A DNA stretch of 64,000 bases. Origin: Gracilaria gracilis. Taxonomy: Eukaryota; Rhodophyta; Florideophyceae; Gracilariales; Gracilariaceae. The DNA is taken from positions 1-64,000 of the forward strand of contig JARGSG010000246.1 of NCBI GenBank assembly GCA_030374805.1, written 5' to 3'. Under the pieces are notes generated by a model, which worked only from the letters and a program-made list of their open reading frames with translations, was not told where the DNA came from and made no database searches. Position 1 is the first letter of the stretch. Each line of letters opens with the position of its first letter. The position numbers and the translations under genes were made by a program. Below are positions 1-10,826 of the stretch, piece after piece.

Positions 1-733
1 CCAACGTGGCTGCGCCCTTGGCCAGCGCATGTGAGCTGGGCAACCGAGTACACATGGCCATTGGGCCCAGTGCACACGCAGGCACACGGGTGCAGCGAGC
101 GCGCGTGGCACACACATATCTGCCGTATCTATGGCAGCGCTGCGCGCGACCTTTGTCGTCCTCAAAGGGGCGCGGCGCGGCGCGCGCGGCTCGAGACCGC
201 CGCTGCTTGCAGCGGCGCTACGACTCCTCACTTGGGGGTGGCCACCACCGCCTCCGCGCGTACAAATGGGCACCCGCCTCCGGCCACTCACACCACAACG
301 ACAACAACAACAACAACAACAACCACCACCACCAGCACACCGTCGCCGCCCCGCGCGGCGCGGCCGTCATCGTCGCCGCCTCTACGCGCGCCGCCGCGCG
401 CCCCGCTCATCGCGCCACGCACGCGCAGTTCCTTCATCCGCCGGGCGCATCTTCGTTTATCGCCGCCGCCGCCGCCGCTGGTCGCCACCGGCGGTTGATG
501 GCGCGCACCACCATGCACAGCAGCATGTGGCGCGCCTGCGGCATTGCGCACATCTGCGTGGTGGGCGGCGGCAACGCGGCGCAGGTACAACGGTACTGGC
601 CGCGCTGCTGTCGCACGCGCACGCGATTTGGGCACTGCAGAATAATTACGGAGTGAACTGGGCGCGAAATAATTATTTATTACAGACTTACAGCCACGTT
701 GTCCCATCCACACGTTGTCCACACGTTAGTGAG
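1..733. other. GC-rich stretch, no supportable gene
   Basis: Very GC-rich DNA that is open in several overlapping frames on both strands, as expected from composition alone. The predicted peptides are Ala/Arg/His-rich, contain homopolymer runs encoded by the microsatellite at 297-333, and start at GTG or unremarkable ATGs. I see no domain, signal peptide or splice structure that supports a gene. Confidence 0.5.
297..333. repeat. CAA/CCA trinucleotide microsatellite
   Basis: A run of ACA/CAA triplets (about 297-322) passes directly into CCA triplets (323-333). In translation it gives Thr, Gln/Pro or Asn/His runs on the plus strand and poly-Val on the minus strand, which explains the long overlapping ORFs here. 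Confidence 0.9.
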
Positions 734-1090
734 TCATAGGTGGGAGTAAAACGACTGTTTATACCACAAGTATGTCGATGAGATGCAGATCGAACACCCA
801 ACACAGTTTTGCACGCCGCTGGTTTGCACCTTGTGCTCGCCGTCGACAACCATCCACGTCTCGTTGTCCGCGCATCTGCGTCGCCGGCGCTCGCCCCGCA
901 GCCAAGTGCTTGCAAAACGGGACGTCGCCGTCCGCGTCCGTTGCAGCAGCGGGAATGTGAAGATGGCGGAGCAGTTGGCGAACGGCCGGTCGAATTCTAC
1001 AAACCTCTTCTTGGCGAGCATATGTGGACGCGCTGACACTCCAAGGATGAGCGCAACCAGCCACACGGCGATAAGCACTGTAGGGCTCAT
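734..1090 (-). CDS. small secreted protein, unrecognised
   Basis: A 118-codon frame read from the ATG at 1090. The first residues (MSPTVLIAVWLVALILGVSA) form a good signal peptide with a hydrophobic core and a small-residue cleavage site, so export is likely. An upstream ATG at 1123 would add 11 residues ahead of the hydrophobic stretch and is less suitable. The mature part is basic, includes an Arg run, and has several Cys including C-X2-C and possible N-glycosylation sites (NCS, NET). I do not recognise the family. The frame may be only the first exon, because the C-terminal portion loses character. Together with the gene at 7509-8075 and the degenerate locus at 2.8-3.5 kb, it suggests the left arm holds small secreted-protein genes. 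Confidence 0.45.
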   Translation of the reverse strand: MSPTVLIAVWLVALILGVSARPHMLAKKRFVEFDRPFANCSAIFTFPLLQRTRTATSRFASTWLRGERRRRRCADNETWMVVDGEHKVQTSGVQNCVGCSICISSTYLWYKQSFYSHL

Positions 1091-1123
1091 TGTAGCGGCT
1101 GCTTTGGATGCAGAGGATTGCAA

Positions 1124-2839
1124 CTAGTTGTGATATGGTGAGTTGGCCTACGTTTGGATGTGTAGGAGTAGTGCGTGCGGGAAGCAATCGCGGAGGAGTG
1201 CAGTCAGCCTTTTAAACAGTTCGGATCAAAGTTCCCACCAAACAGTTGTATCCAGGTTGAAGTCTTCAGGCAACCTGGAAGCACGTTCTGGATGGAAGCT
1301 GATCAAGTGGTAAACTGCTTCAATATGTGCACAGCATTTCGGCTGCACCCACTGATAATTACAACTGCTTATAAAGTGTATACAAGCCGGAGGAGAGGCA
1401 CCAAAGTGCCCCAATAGGCAAATCCTTGCCAAAACTGGATACTTTGAAAGTATGCTAAGCATACAAAGTAACCAAAAACTGCGTTTATAACAATTTGTAG
1501 TTTTTTCATGTTGAGAATTTTAATCATCTAAAGAAAAAGATGTTGACCTTGTAAATGATCGAAAGAAGCTTTCCAAAAAAAAACCTGTTACTTCTTTTAA
1601 ATCACGTCATGGTTCTAGAAAAGTATCTCCATATTCGAAAGCTCTATTAACATAACTTTAACACAGATTTGATGTTAAAGCATTACGTTTCGAAACGTTT
1701 TTTTACTTTATATTTGTTCAACTGTTAACCTTTGTAAACAGTAAACGCCGAAAAAAACTATTTTGTGTAGAAATTAGGCAACATGTACACTTCTTTTAGA
1801 AAGTATGTATATTTCAAACGGGACTGTAATACTCGTGTTGGACATAGCTGAAACGAAACATTTTTATATTGTGTATGTAGGCAATAAGGTTTATACCATA
1901 TGCTGCGATAAACTGGTTTGCAGAAATCATTAAATACTTTGGTACTTGCTTGAAAACTCGTTTCGAAACTTAAGAAAAGTATTATATATTTAATGCAAAA
2001 TCCCTTCAAATATTCATTTACATTTCAGCAAAATCTGGTCTCTTTTTGTCTAAATAATAAGGCTTATTTACGTAACTGTTAGTTTTTAGTATATGTGTTC
2101 TTGTAATGTAATATGCTTTTTGACACAACAATGCAGAATTTAAACCATAAAGACTGGTTGGTTATAATTATCCCAAAATTGTCGTTCAACTCGTCTGACA
2201 AAAATATAAAAGAAGCTTAGATATGGTACTGAAGTTAAAGTTACCCAAAATCTCTGTTGTCTTGTAAATGTTTTAGGCGATTAACTATTGTTGAAAGCGA
2301 TTTAGATGCTGTTGTCTGTACGGTTCTTGTCGCGGTTGGATCCTATATCTTTGAATCACTATTAACGCCGATTTTCCTTACAAAGTACTCAGTAACCTAC
2401 CAATACCTCCCGCAGAAACTGAAAACAGCAGCTCAGTTCTAGCGAAGTAGTTGCTGATATTGAATTTATGATGAACCATTTTTTCTTGGCAAGATGATCT
2501 TGGTCAACAACGTGGCGCCAGTCGTCGGTGGCTTTCCAGGACGCAATTGCTAATAAGATGCCCGGTTTCTATCCCTTGTCGAGAATACAATGACGAACTG
2601 CGCCATAATTAATACTCGTATTTCGTCTGGATATACCAAGTTGGTGGGCTCGGTGAAACCGCCAGTGCCCTAGGCTTTGTAAAGATGGACATGTCTAGCC
2701 AGTCTCTTCAATGATGCCGTTTGTAGCTGCAACGATAGCTACACCCTAGAAATAGCACGAATGAATACTCAAATGGCATTCATGAAAAGAAATTCCGTAC
2801 GACCTGTTTTCATACATTTCGACGCAGGAGGCTGTACTC
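1124..2839. other. AT-rich intergenic DNA
   Basis: From about 1430 the composition turns AT-rich. Only short frames without domains or convincing starts are present. I see no gene or repeat I can name. Confidence 0.5.
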
Positions 2840-3540
2840 ACCACTCGAATGCGATACATGAACGCACCAAACACCCAGATTTTGCATGCACAGATACTTT
2901 CAGCGACATACTTGCGTTTGGATGGGAGCCGGTCCTGGTTTTGGAGACGTGTTTTACACCTGAGAATGTCAGCTGCATGGAGATATTCCAAATGACTGCA
3001 GTAGGTGGTCCAGCACAGTGTTGGCGCCCGAGGGGCAGCTCCAGCTCGGTGCTGACGTTGGGCGGCGCGCAGCACGTGACGCGGCGCGATGCCCGACAGC
3101 TGCAGCAGCTTGGCGCTGCCGTACGGTGGAGCTCGCGGCGCTCGGGCGGCTGGAACAGCTGTGCACGTGTACGTCCAATGCGCGTGTGCAGCTGGCAACA
3201 CGGGGCCACGTGTACGGCGTGTGCTACATTTACAAAAGTGCGCCGCGCAGCACGTGCCGAACGGCGGGCCGAACGGCGCCAGCTGCACCGTGGTGCACAG
3301 CAGATGCAGCGTGGCGGCGTGCGAGACGACGAAGCGCGCCGAGTGCGGCAGCGCCGTCGCCTCGTACACTGTGTAGCGCTGCACGTCGCGCAGCGACGAG
3401 CCGTTCGACGGCGACGGCGACAGCGCTGGCGGCCGCGGCGGCACGGGATAGCACACCAGGCGTAGCCCGGTCTGCAGCGTACAGCGCGCGGGCTGCGCCG
3501 TGCGGGCACACGATGAGCGTGGCGCGCGGTTTCATGCGCG
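2840..3540 (-). pseudogene. degenerate GC-rich secreted-protein-like locus
   Basis: On the minus strand about 80 codons with strongly G/C-ending third positions (3513 down to about 3235) read like a real protein: Cys at conserved-looking spacing, YPVPPRPP, then RYTVYEATALPHSARFVV. The frame then loses coding character. A second stretch in another minus frame (about 3160-2850) resumes with clustered Cys (CCSC, CC) and STELELPLG. No ATG precedes the first stretch in frame; a TGA does. Either an intron or frameshifts separate the parts. I do not recognise the family, and the call rests on codon character only. Confidence 0.3.
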
Positions 3541-4597
3541 CCAATGGAAGACAGCTCTCTGCGCTGAGAAGTTACGGCGGCGGCGAAGGTGCGCGCCTTA
3601 AATGTAGCGCTGCTGCCGGAGCGAATGTTCTCGCGCGAGCGAGCTCGCCCGTGCGCTATGGCGCGTGGTGAGCGCCGCCACCGACGGCGCCATTAGAGAG
3701 CGCGATGGCCGTTTGATTTGTTACTAGCGCGACAAACGCAGCTGCCGCGCTCGTGTACCGTTCCGACGCGCGGTGCTCGTGCGGCCGAGGGGAGCGCGCT
3801 GCCAACAATTTTGTGCTCGGCTGCCGGCGCGCCGCTCTGTTCACTCATGCCACGCTTGTTCCAGGCCGCCTGCAGCCGCAGCACTATCGCCGGCGCTCGC
3901 GAGTGTGGGCGCGCGTGCGCTGATTCGCTGCCGCGGCGCCAATGGCACTGTGCCTTCGCGTGTAGCGATACCGTTGTAGCGCTCACACCTTCGGCAACCA
4001 CTTTCAGAGAAAGCGACATAATCACAACTCCTCGGAGAGTTGTAAAGTGTTACTTGGCTAGTGCTACGTAATCTGCAGAGAATTGTACGTAATATATAGA
4101 GTATGCTACGTAATATGTAGATAATCGTTTTTGTAGGAAAGTGCTTCCCAAACGAGAAACAATCTACGTTATAAAAGACGTTGAGAACGAGCCTCCAAGA
4201 GAGTCGTCCGGCAGCTTTGTTGCTCACTTCAAAGTAAGCGCCTACAAGCGCTAACACCCACGCGCCATGTCGGCGTGCAATGCGCGCGCGCACAATGCTC
4301 CTGCTGTCGCAAACATTTTCACCTCTTTCGTCTTCCTTCCAATCACAAACCTCCGCCCCAACTCTGCGAGTGCGTGCACACGCCGCTCGTTCTTATTAAT
4401 TAAACGCTCGTAGATAATCGTAGCACGCGTAGAGAACACACCACTCAACCTTGTTTGCCGCATAATTCCTCTCACTTTAGCCATGTTTTACTTTAAGTAT
4501 TATCCTGCCTTTGACCCATTGTTCAGTGATGCTCCCCGTCATTTCAACTTTCCAAACTACAGAACATAGATAATGGCTTGCAATTACATCAATTTAT
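3541..4597. other. no supportable gene
   Basis: GC-rich to about 4000, then mixed. Three copies of TACGTAAT lie close together at about 4065-4120. The overlapping ORFs here look like composition artefacts. Confidence 0.4.
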
Positions 4598-4774
4598 ATG
4601 TGCACTAATTCCGCCACCAGTCCTCGGAACTACACAACAGGCTTCACTCGAAGGTTTCGAGCAGAAGACCCCGCTGATGTTGAGGCGTCGTTCAACGAAT
4701 TGAAGAGCAGCCAAATGGCCGGAATGCAGGCTGTTGGAGCAACCCCAGTTCCCAGCATATTCTGTCTCAATTAC

Positions 4775-4978
4775 TGTAATACAAACGTTGTACTACAAGC
4801 CAAGTCACGCTTGATCACCGTTATCGGCTTGTAGCTAACGCTCATCAGAGACAGTGGCTAGCTTGTAACTTAGTCCTCAGTTGTAGATGTAGTTCTACAA
4901 AGTATATAAAAGGGGTGTCAGCCGGCCTTCCCCTCCATCTGGAGAAGACCAGACTTTATTCAACATCATTCTATGACA
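4775..4978 (+). mobile_element. probable solo LTR
   Basis: The stretch begins TGTAATAC and ends CTATGACA, the TGT...ACA ends usual for LTRs. It carries a strong TATA box followed by a GC-rich leader-like segment. Flanks are ATTAC (4770-4774) and GTTAC (4979-4983), a 4 of 5 match as expected for an aged 5 bp target-site duplication. No retroelement body is attached, so it is read as a solo LTR left by recombination. No second copy exists in the window to prove it. Confidence 0.5.
4903..4913 (+). promoter_or_regulatory. TATA box in the solo LTR
   Basis: TATATAAAAGG lies in the middle of the LTR-like stretch, where an LTR promoter would sit between U3 and R. Confidence 0.5.
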
Positions 4979-5604
4979 GTTACTCATCAAGCAAGCTTGA
5001 AGACGGAAGCCATGGCCTTTTCCAACATAATTGGAAGCGCGCGTTGGCAATCGCCGCAAAGACCGGGAACACCTCTGTCACAATGTGGGTTGATATTCTG
5101 GACAGAGCCAATCGTACTCAGCCGTGGGGAGAGGAACAACTCTGCCCATATCTGATTTACCTCGTGATTATTGTGGCGACCGCCAAATCTAATCTGAAGC
5201 AGAAATCTCTGCGAATGTGGCCAAGTATTGAAGCAATCATGGCGCAGCTCGGTGCGGGTTTGATCACCGACCACAATGCGCACCACTGCGGCGATTTTAT
5301 TCCGATCCAGGCAAGGACCAAGGGCTTGTACTACTCTATGACAGTAGCTATGGGTACAAAGCTTGAAAGGGAAGCGTTTGAATTGAATTTTGCCTGCGGT
5401 AGGTTCAGAGACTGTCGCACATTTTACAAAGGTGAGTATGACCGCTTGTTAATGACTTTTTATTTGAACACATCTCGTTGGCAGGATGCAGATGACGACT
5501 TTTTTCTGGCACTAGAACGACTCGGGCTGCGGTTCCCCGGGAAGGCCGGAATGAAATTGGAGGTATCTTCCACCGGATGGATGACCACACAGTTAACGCG
5601 ATAG

Positions 5605-7508
5605 ACTCGACGAAAGGAATGGTTTCCACAAGAGGGGGGAATGATTCCACGGTCTTCGGGAATGTTTTTGCCTGGTGCTGTGCAAAGAATCTACGAGGGT
5701 TTCGGACATATAGACTGGATGTACTGTTTCGTAAGTAGAAGTGAAAGAAAACTTTGCTGAAGACGTTCGACAGTGACGGATGTTGTATTTCGTGGCTACA
5801 GCTCTGCAGATTAGGAGGACGCGCGCGGCGGAAAGCCAGCGCTGAGGGGAAGACGCGGCGCGTACAGCAGTGGGAGGTGTGTAAGCGGCGAGCGCGCTGA
5901 CGATATGTCGCGCACACCGGCGGGTGTGCCGGCGTGAGCGTCCCAGTGAAGGACAAGGGACAAGTCGTATCAAGCGACAGCCGGCGGTACCGACTGGCGC
6001 TTGCGTCTGCTAACAAATCGTCTGCTTGGCGACAGCGTGTGCGCCAACTGTCGTTCATTTGCGACATTTTGTCCGCCGCGCGCTTGTTCTGCGCGCCCAT
6101 TGGCTGTCAACCACCGATGCGCTGCGATCTCACAGCTACTCCGTGCGCCTTCCCAAATGTGTCGCTGTGGCTGCGCTCACCACTGAGCTTCGCCTCCCGC
6201 GAGCGACTGGAGCATGGTGTCAGCATAGCTCGCTGCAGCGCTTTCCGCTCCGACACATAACGAATATCTACTTGCCAGAGCCAAGTGCTATACAGCCGCC
6301 GGTGTTCAACAATGTCGCATATGATCCGGGAGCGCGAAATGTACAGTATCTTTATACCGAGATGTAGGCGAGTGGCACAAATTCAACTATTTGCGAAGGG
6401 CACATGATGACAAACAAAGTACGGAAAATGGTTGTTGGGCCATCAACGTCGTGGAATGGTCGCAGCAGTAAAGTTGGGTTCGATTTTTATAGCGGTGTAC
6501 ACAATGTGTTGCTTTCCTAGCGATGACATACAGTATTGTGAGTGTTTTTGCACGCATGTGCTCGCCTACCAGGCATGGCACAAATGCAAGGCGGTTCAAA
6601 CGTGCGTTCCCCAACTCGCCATGTTGTTGTTGTTTGTTGACAACGGTAAGCGTCTCTCCGTGTGAGCGCGGAGCATCAACAACAGCAATGCACCAATGGG
6701 CCTGAGGCCCAGCCGTTTTCCGTTCGGACATGGTGCGTGCCCAAAAAAAGTCCCAAATTTCGGAATTTGTGACACTACAAAACTCAAAAGCGAGATGGAA
6801 CGTCGTCCACGTGTCCACCGCTTGCGCCGTGTCCCCGCCACACAAGTGGCACTGCTGCTTTGCACGTATTCTACGTTTGAAACAGTAAGGAAACCTGCGT
6901 CGGACGCCTTATGCTGACTCAGCCACTTTCCTTCGTAGAGTTAGTTGACAGTGGCACAGCCATGAAGCAGCGAATGTCCATCGGTGACACAGCAAGGGAA
7001 GTAGCGCGACTACAACTATCTATCGAGCATGTCTACATAGAGCTATGATACATACCAGGGCGCTACAACTACTGAGCTGATATCAGGTCATGGACATGTA
7101 CGTACATACGGTCTGGCCGGCGAGTACAGTAGCACCAATAGACAAGTCTCAGAATACAGTGATACTAGAAGAGAGATCAGTTGCAGGTCGCTTTCTTTAT
7201 TCCACATGGATGTTTGGCTATCGCTTGCTCACTGGCTTATCTTTATAGATAAACATTTGTTTTCGACGAGAAATCGACAAATACTGTCGGACGTCTATTG
7301 ACCTCATACCACAAACAGTATTTGTGTGGTAGATTGCTACATCGAGTGCATGAAGGAAGACACAATATGTTTATTTGTTACCATTTCTTCTCGCAGTAAG
7401 TTTGGGACAGTCCAGAGATACAACTCTACCCATGTATATTACCGCCTTTCTCCTCTAAAGTCTCAATTCCAGAGAACGTAATTCGCTTCGAGGCACAAAC
7501 AGTTCCCT
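5605..7508. other. no supportable gene
   Basis: Overlapping frames at 5.6-6.9 kb start at non-ATG codons and show no domains. Small inverted repeats are present, e.g. CAAATTTCGGAATTTG at about 6752 and TGGGCC-tga-GGCCCA at about 6698. From 6.9 to 7.5 kb I see nothing. Confidence 0.4.
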
Positions 7509-8075
7509 TTAGGAGCTGTTCACATCAACACAAAATCCCAATGAGTAAGCAATCCCGTACAGGTACGTAAGTATACCGTCCAGTTCCGGCCTGGGCCTAG
7601 GCTCACACGGTCCAAAGCAAAGGTTATTCTCCGAGCCGTCCGATCGCCGAAGCGCGCGAGTGGCGTTGAACATAAACTGCACATCCAAGTGAAACGTCTG
7701 ATTCGTCGCACCGCTGGCAAACGACTCTTCCGTAGCCACCACACAGTCGTCACAGTCGCAGCCCGGCGAGTTTTCTGCGTAGCCCACAAACTTCAGTTGC
7801 TTCACGTCGCGGTTGAGCAGCAGCTGGTACGAACGGAAGCAGAACGGGTCCAGATCGCCAAGCGGACCGCGCGGCTGATAGCGCGGGAAATAGGCTATCG
7901 CATTCTCCGATATGTCCAGACGCGCCAGCACCGGAAAGCGAACGCCGCTGCGGATGAAGGTGAACTGACGACCGATCAGAGTGGCGTTGAATGGCACGGA
8001 CGTCAAGCAGGAGACTGAAACGTGAAGGATGGACAAAGTGATCGCAAGGAGAGAGAGAAGCGAGAGGGAATGCAT
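7509..8075 (-). CDS. secreted cysteine-containing protein, unrecognised
   Basis: An uninterrupted 188-residue frame from the ATG at 8075. The N-terminus (MHSLSLLSLLAITLSILHVS) is a clear signal peptide, so the product is probably secreted or enters the endomembrane system. The mature protein has paired cysteines (GCDCDDC in the middle, CFGPC later) suited to disulfides or metal binding, and three N-glycosylation sequons (NAT, NQT, NAT) plus a C-terminal NSS. Codons favour G/C at third positions. I do not recognise the family. It is one of the few uninterrupted non-mobile genes in the window. A nearby ATG at 8124 is in a different frame and is not used. Confidence 0.7.
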   Translation of the reverse strand: MHSLSLLSLLAITLSILHVSVSCLTSVPFNATLIGRQFTFIRSGVRFPVLARLDISENAIAYFPRYQPRGPLGDLDPFCFRSYQLLLNRDVKQLKFVGYAENSPGCDCDDCVVATEESFASGATNQTFHLDVQFMFNATRALRRSDGSENNLCFGPCEPRPRPELDGILTYLYGIAYSLGFCVDVNSS

Positions 8076-8150
8076 TTCGGACTAGGTTCGAAGCAGTTGT
8101 GCCGCCTCTTCTGAGTCCCGCCAAACTCCTGAGTCGCGCTAACTTCTTTT

Positions 8151-8176
8151 GAGTGCTCGTGATGAGTGCTCGTGAT
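8151..8176. repeat. 13 bp tandem duplication
   Basis: GAGTGCTCGTGAT occurs twice in direct tandem, just upstream of the secreted-protein gene on the minus strand. Confidence 0.8.
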
Positions 8177-8940
8177 GCGATTAGGGTTCATCTACATAGT
8201 TTCACGCTGGCATGGTGCGTAGGCAACCGGTGGTTGCAACGCTACACCTTCCTAAAATGATGTAAGGCATTCGCGATATTGGCAAGAAGATATGTGCTAG
8301 TCTTTTAACTCCATGGTAGGAGGAAAGGCCATCCACACGAAGCCTTTCAAGGCACACAATTCAGGTCATCACCATGCCACATTGAAACATTGAATCAAGC
8401 TTCGAGAAGCTGGGCTTCTCCAAAGAAATGGTCGCAAAGCTCCTTGATAACCAGATGAGGTTCCTAATCAGTTCTTAGGTTTTGGAATTTTTCAGAAATA
8501 CGTCTGGGAAAAATTTGTAATTGAGAGAAGTCTTTTGAAATATAAACAAAAAACAACTTTGTGCTTTATTCAGGGGCATATATTTACTACTTATTTTCAT
8601 GGTTGGAAGTCATATAGTCAAGCGTTTTTGGCAGCAATCAGTGAAAGTAGTCAAAACATAGTCACTTTTAAGTATTTACGTTAATTTAAGCGTTCTGTAC
8701 TGTCTCATACAAGGTATTGGTAGTTTATGACAATAACTAGATCTTCCCTGAATGACTGTGGAAACTCGAGTACACCGAGTGATTGCGTAGAAATCTATTA
8801 GATACGTTTCAACAAAGCAAACAATAATTTTACTCAATAAATTCTCAATTACTGTATAACAAACCAAATAGAGATAGTTCCATGCAAAACACACTGCAAA
8901 TGCGTAGTGATCATACGATGCATTCAATACCCGTCCAACC
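8177..8940. other. no supportable gene
   Basis: AT-leaning DNA between the secreted-protein gene and the 3' end of the transposase relic. Presumably part of it belongs to the transposon, but I could not locate a terminal inverted repeat. Confidence 0.4.
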
Positions 8941-10218
8941 TCAAGGTACCAATGTTTCATCATCCGACCCTGCAGTGCGAAGCTTCGTATTCAAACGGCC
9001 CGCGCGTTTCTCGCGGTACTTTTGTTGCGCCAAACGCCTTTTCTTTACACTATCGTCCCCAATTTTGTAGAGCCTTGTTTTCACTTTTGCATAAAAATCT
9101 CCATCTTCCATTCGAAGTGGATGATTCTTAATATGCGCATTTGTTAGTCCACAGCATAGATAAAAAATTAAATCATATAGATTTTCGTTCCATCTATATT
9201 TCAGCAACAGTGTGGACCATAATCCAGACATTCTTCCAAAATAGTTTTCCACAAGGATCCTATCAAAATATATGCGCTTATTTTCCAATTCTTTTTCCCT
9301 TGATAAATGCCCTAATCTCGGCTTTCACTTTGGATGTATAGCTGGGGAAAAATCTTTCAATCCTTGGTACCCTTTGTCACAAAGTACCGCCCAATAATCC
9401 GAATAGTCTTCACATAAAACTCCGGTAACGATAATGTCCTCTTCATCATCTACCTTTTGTAGTGCCCATTTGTGAAAGCCTTCATAATTATCGTAAAACG
9501 TATCGACATCAGAATTTGAACCAGGGTAGTGAGATGTTGCAAAAACTGCAAATCCATTTGGTATATTTGACACTTCGGTTTTTTAACCGTAGAGCTTATG
9601 CTTTCCCCTAAAATATTTTTTAGCTTCCTCCGAAGAACCCCCAGGGCGGTGAGATTGTTGAAACTTAACGTCTGTGGCGAAATATGCGCACTTGTATTTT
9701 GGAAAGGATTTCTTTTCTTTTACCAATTTTGACATAGGCCATTTTTTCAATTCCTCGGTGACCATTGCATTGTACACGTGTAGACCAATCATTCAAATAA
9801 ATTTTGTAGTCAATCTTTCGAAGGTTGGCGTTTTGAAATTGAAAATATTAGCCAAAAAGTCCCAACAACCACCATGTTTGAGGACTGTGAGGCACATGAA
9901 CAACGTGTCCTTTCCAAAAGATTGAAATTTCTTTCCACGGTCTACGTTCCAATTGTCTGAAATAAATGTTTCCAAAGAACTCCAAAGTTTTTGGAACTCT
10001 GCAGCTGTAAAATTGGTCATTTTCAAAATAGACTCCGTCCCATTTTGACTGTAAAATATGTCAAAGATAGGGCTTTCGGAGTCGTTTTCTTCGTCGGAGT
10101 CATCCCAATTAGGGGTTTCTGTCGACAATTCAAATTGCTGGCGCGTTTGGAATGCCGTGTCGGCTAGCAATTCCAGTGCATTAAACGCGCTTTCATCTGT
10201 AATATAGGCATAATACAA
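8941..10218 (-). pseudogene. Harbinger-type DDE transposase relic
   Basis: One continuous minus-strand frame from the ATG-bearing start region at 10218 to 8941, broken only by three in-frame stops (9793-9795 TGA, near 9583 TAA, near 9325 TGA) and no frameshift. The N-terminal part (MTNFTAAEFQKLWSSLE...FMCLTVLKHGG) resembles the helical domain before the catalytic core of DDE_Tnp_4 proteins. Catalytic blocks follow in order: YFATDVKFQQ (first Asp), a Gly/Ser-rich HYPGSNSD block, VLCDKGYQGL (second Asp), and LVENYFGRM (Glu). A basic tail ends the protein. It belongs to a different subfamily from the transposases at 33.4 and 62.4 kb, with no visible intron. All three stops could arise by a single C-to-T change. 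Inactive as it stands. Confidence 0.8.
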
Positions 10219-10297
10219 TACCTTGACGCCGAGAGGAGAGACTGTCGATGAACTTGGCCGTTGACGCTCTCGATTGCACCGGCGGTTTTGTATTCTT

Positions 10298-10334
10298 AAA
10301 AGACAGAGTTACCTCTTTGGTGACTCTGTCTTTT
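10298..10334. repeat. hairpin 1, 16 bp arms
   Basis: AAAAGACAGAGTTACC and GGTGACTCTGTCTTTT surround a 5 nt loop. The single mismatch would be a G-U pair in RNA. The T run after the stem superficially resembles a bacterial terminator. Confidence 0.85.
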
Positions 10335-10355
10335 TGCTTATGCTGTGGATTTGCG

Positions 10356-10391
10356 CATTGACACAGTCATTACCACATGACTGTGTCAATG
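10356..10391. repeat. hairpin 2, 15 bp perfect arms
   Basis: CATTGACACAGTCAT and its exact reverse complement surround the 6 nt loop TACCAC. Confidence 0.9.
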
Positions 10392-10402
10392 TGAAGGACA
10401 TT

Positions 10403-10448
10403 GACACTCAATTCAAATGTCATATCTGCGACTTTTGAATTGAGTGTC
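10403..10448. repeat. hairpin 3, 15 bp perfect arms
   Basis: GACACTCAATTCAAA and its exact reverse complement surround a 16 nt loop. Confidence 0.9.
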
Positions 10449-10457
10449 ATTGTAGAT

Positions 10458-10505
10458 ACTGAGACAATCAAGGAAACAGCTCACTATTTCCTGGATATAC
10501 TCAGT
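10458..10505. repeat. hairpin 4, imperfect 19 bp arms
   Basis: The arms at 10458-10476 and 10487-10505 pair at 15 of 19 positions, with perfect outer and inner 6 bp blocks. Confidence 0.6.
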
Positions 10506-10583
10506 TTTTGCGTAGAAAACTGCTTTTTGCGTTGGAGGTCTACTAGGTCTCTTTAGAACCACATTGGCACTAAACCAAGGGCC

Positions 10584-10593
10584 ACAAATTTGT
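10584..10593. repeat. 10 bp palindrome
   Basis: ACAAATTTGT is a perfect palindrome falling two spacing units after hairpin 4. It is weak on its own. Confidence 0.4.
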
Positions 10594-10642
10594 AGTGAAA
10601 ACTTGTTCTACTTTGTTCTACAGATAACAATTTATAATTGAC

Positions 10643-10662
10643 GGTACCAAATAATTGGTACC
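10643..10662. repeat. hairpin 5, 8 bp perfect arms
   Basis: GGTACCAA and TTGGTACC surround a 4 nt loop ATAA. Confidence 0.75.
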
Positions 10663-10826
10663 AAGCGTAAAAAACACTCTAGAAGGTTGTTATAAAGAAA
10701 AGCAATTTAAGGAGTCAACATGATTACCAATCCAGAATGGGGGAACTCTGGATGATTTTTTTCTTAGTAATTTCATTTGTTGGTAGTGGAATGATCCAAA
10801 CAAGAGATCTGTCCAGAAAGGCAACA

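Larger units (their letters stand above)
4598..5604 (+). pseudogene. unrecognised gene interrupted by a solo LTR
   Basis: Two reading stretches, 4598-4774 and about 4984-5604, lie on either side of a 204-205 bp LTR-like insertion. A TAC codon sits at both junctions (4772-4774 and 4981-4983). Removing the insertion with one target-site copy leaves the two stretches in the same frame, which argues for one original gene. The second stretch (about 200 residues) includes a hydrophobic segment (CPYLIYLVIIVATA), an acidic segment (QDADDDFF) and otherwise no domain I know. The only candidate starts are the ATG at 4598 or something upstream, so the 5' end is uncertain. A GTGAGT at 5432 and a CAG at 5484 resemble a 53 nt intron, but removing it would bring an early stop. 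Function unknown. Confidence 0.4.

Noticed and set aside
6..739. Overlapping long frames on both strands at the left edge
   Set aside because: They come from high GC content and a microsatellite, many begin at GTG, and no domain or splice structure supports them.
5432..5484. Possible 53 nt GT-AG intron (GTGAGT...GGCAG)
   Set aside because: Splicing it would bring a stop three codons later, while the unspliced frame stays open.
6387..6845. 152-codon minus-strand frame
   Set aside because: It begins at TTG, has no recognisable features and overlaps other frames of equal quality.
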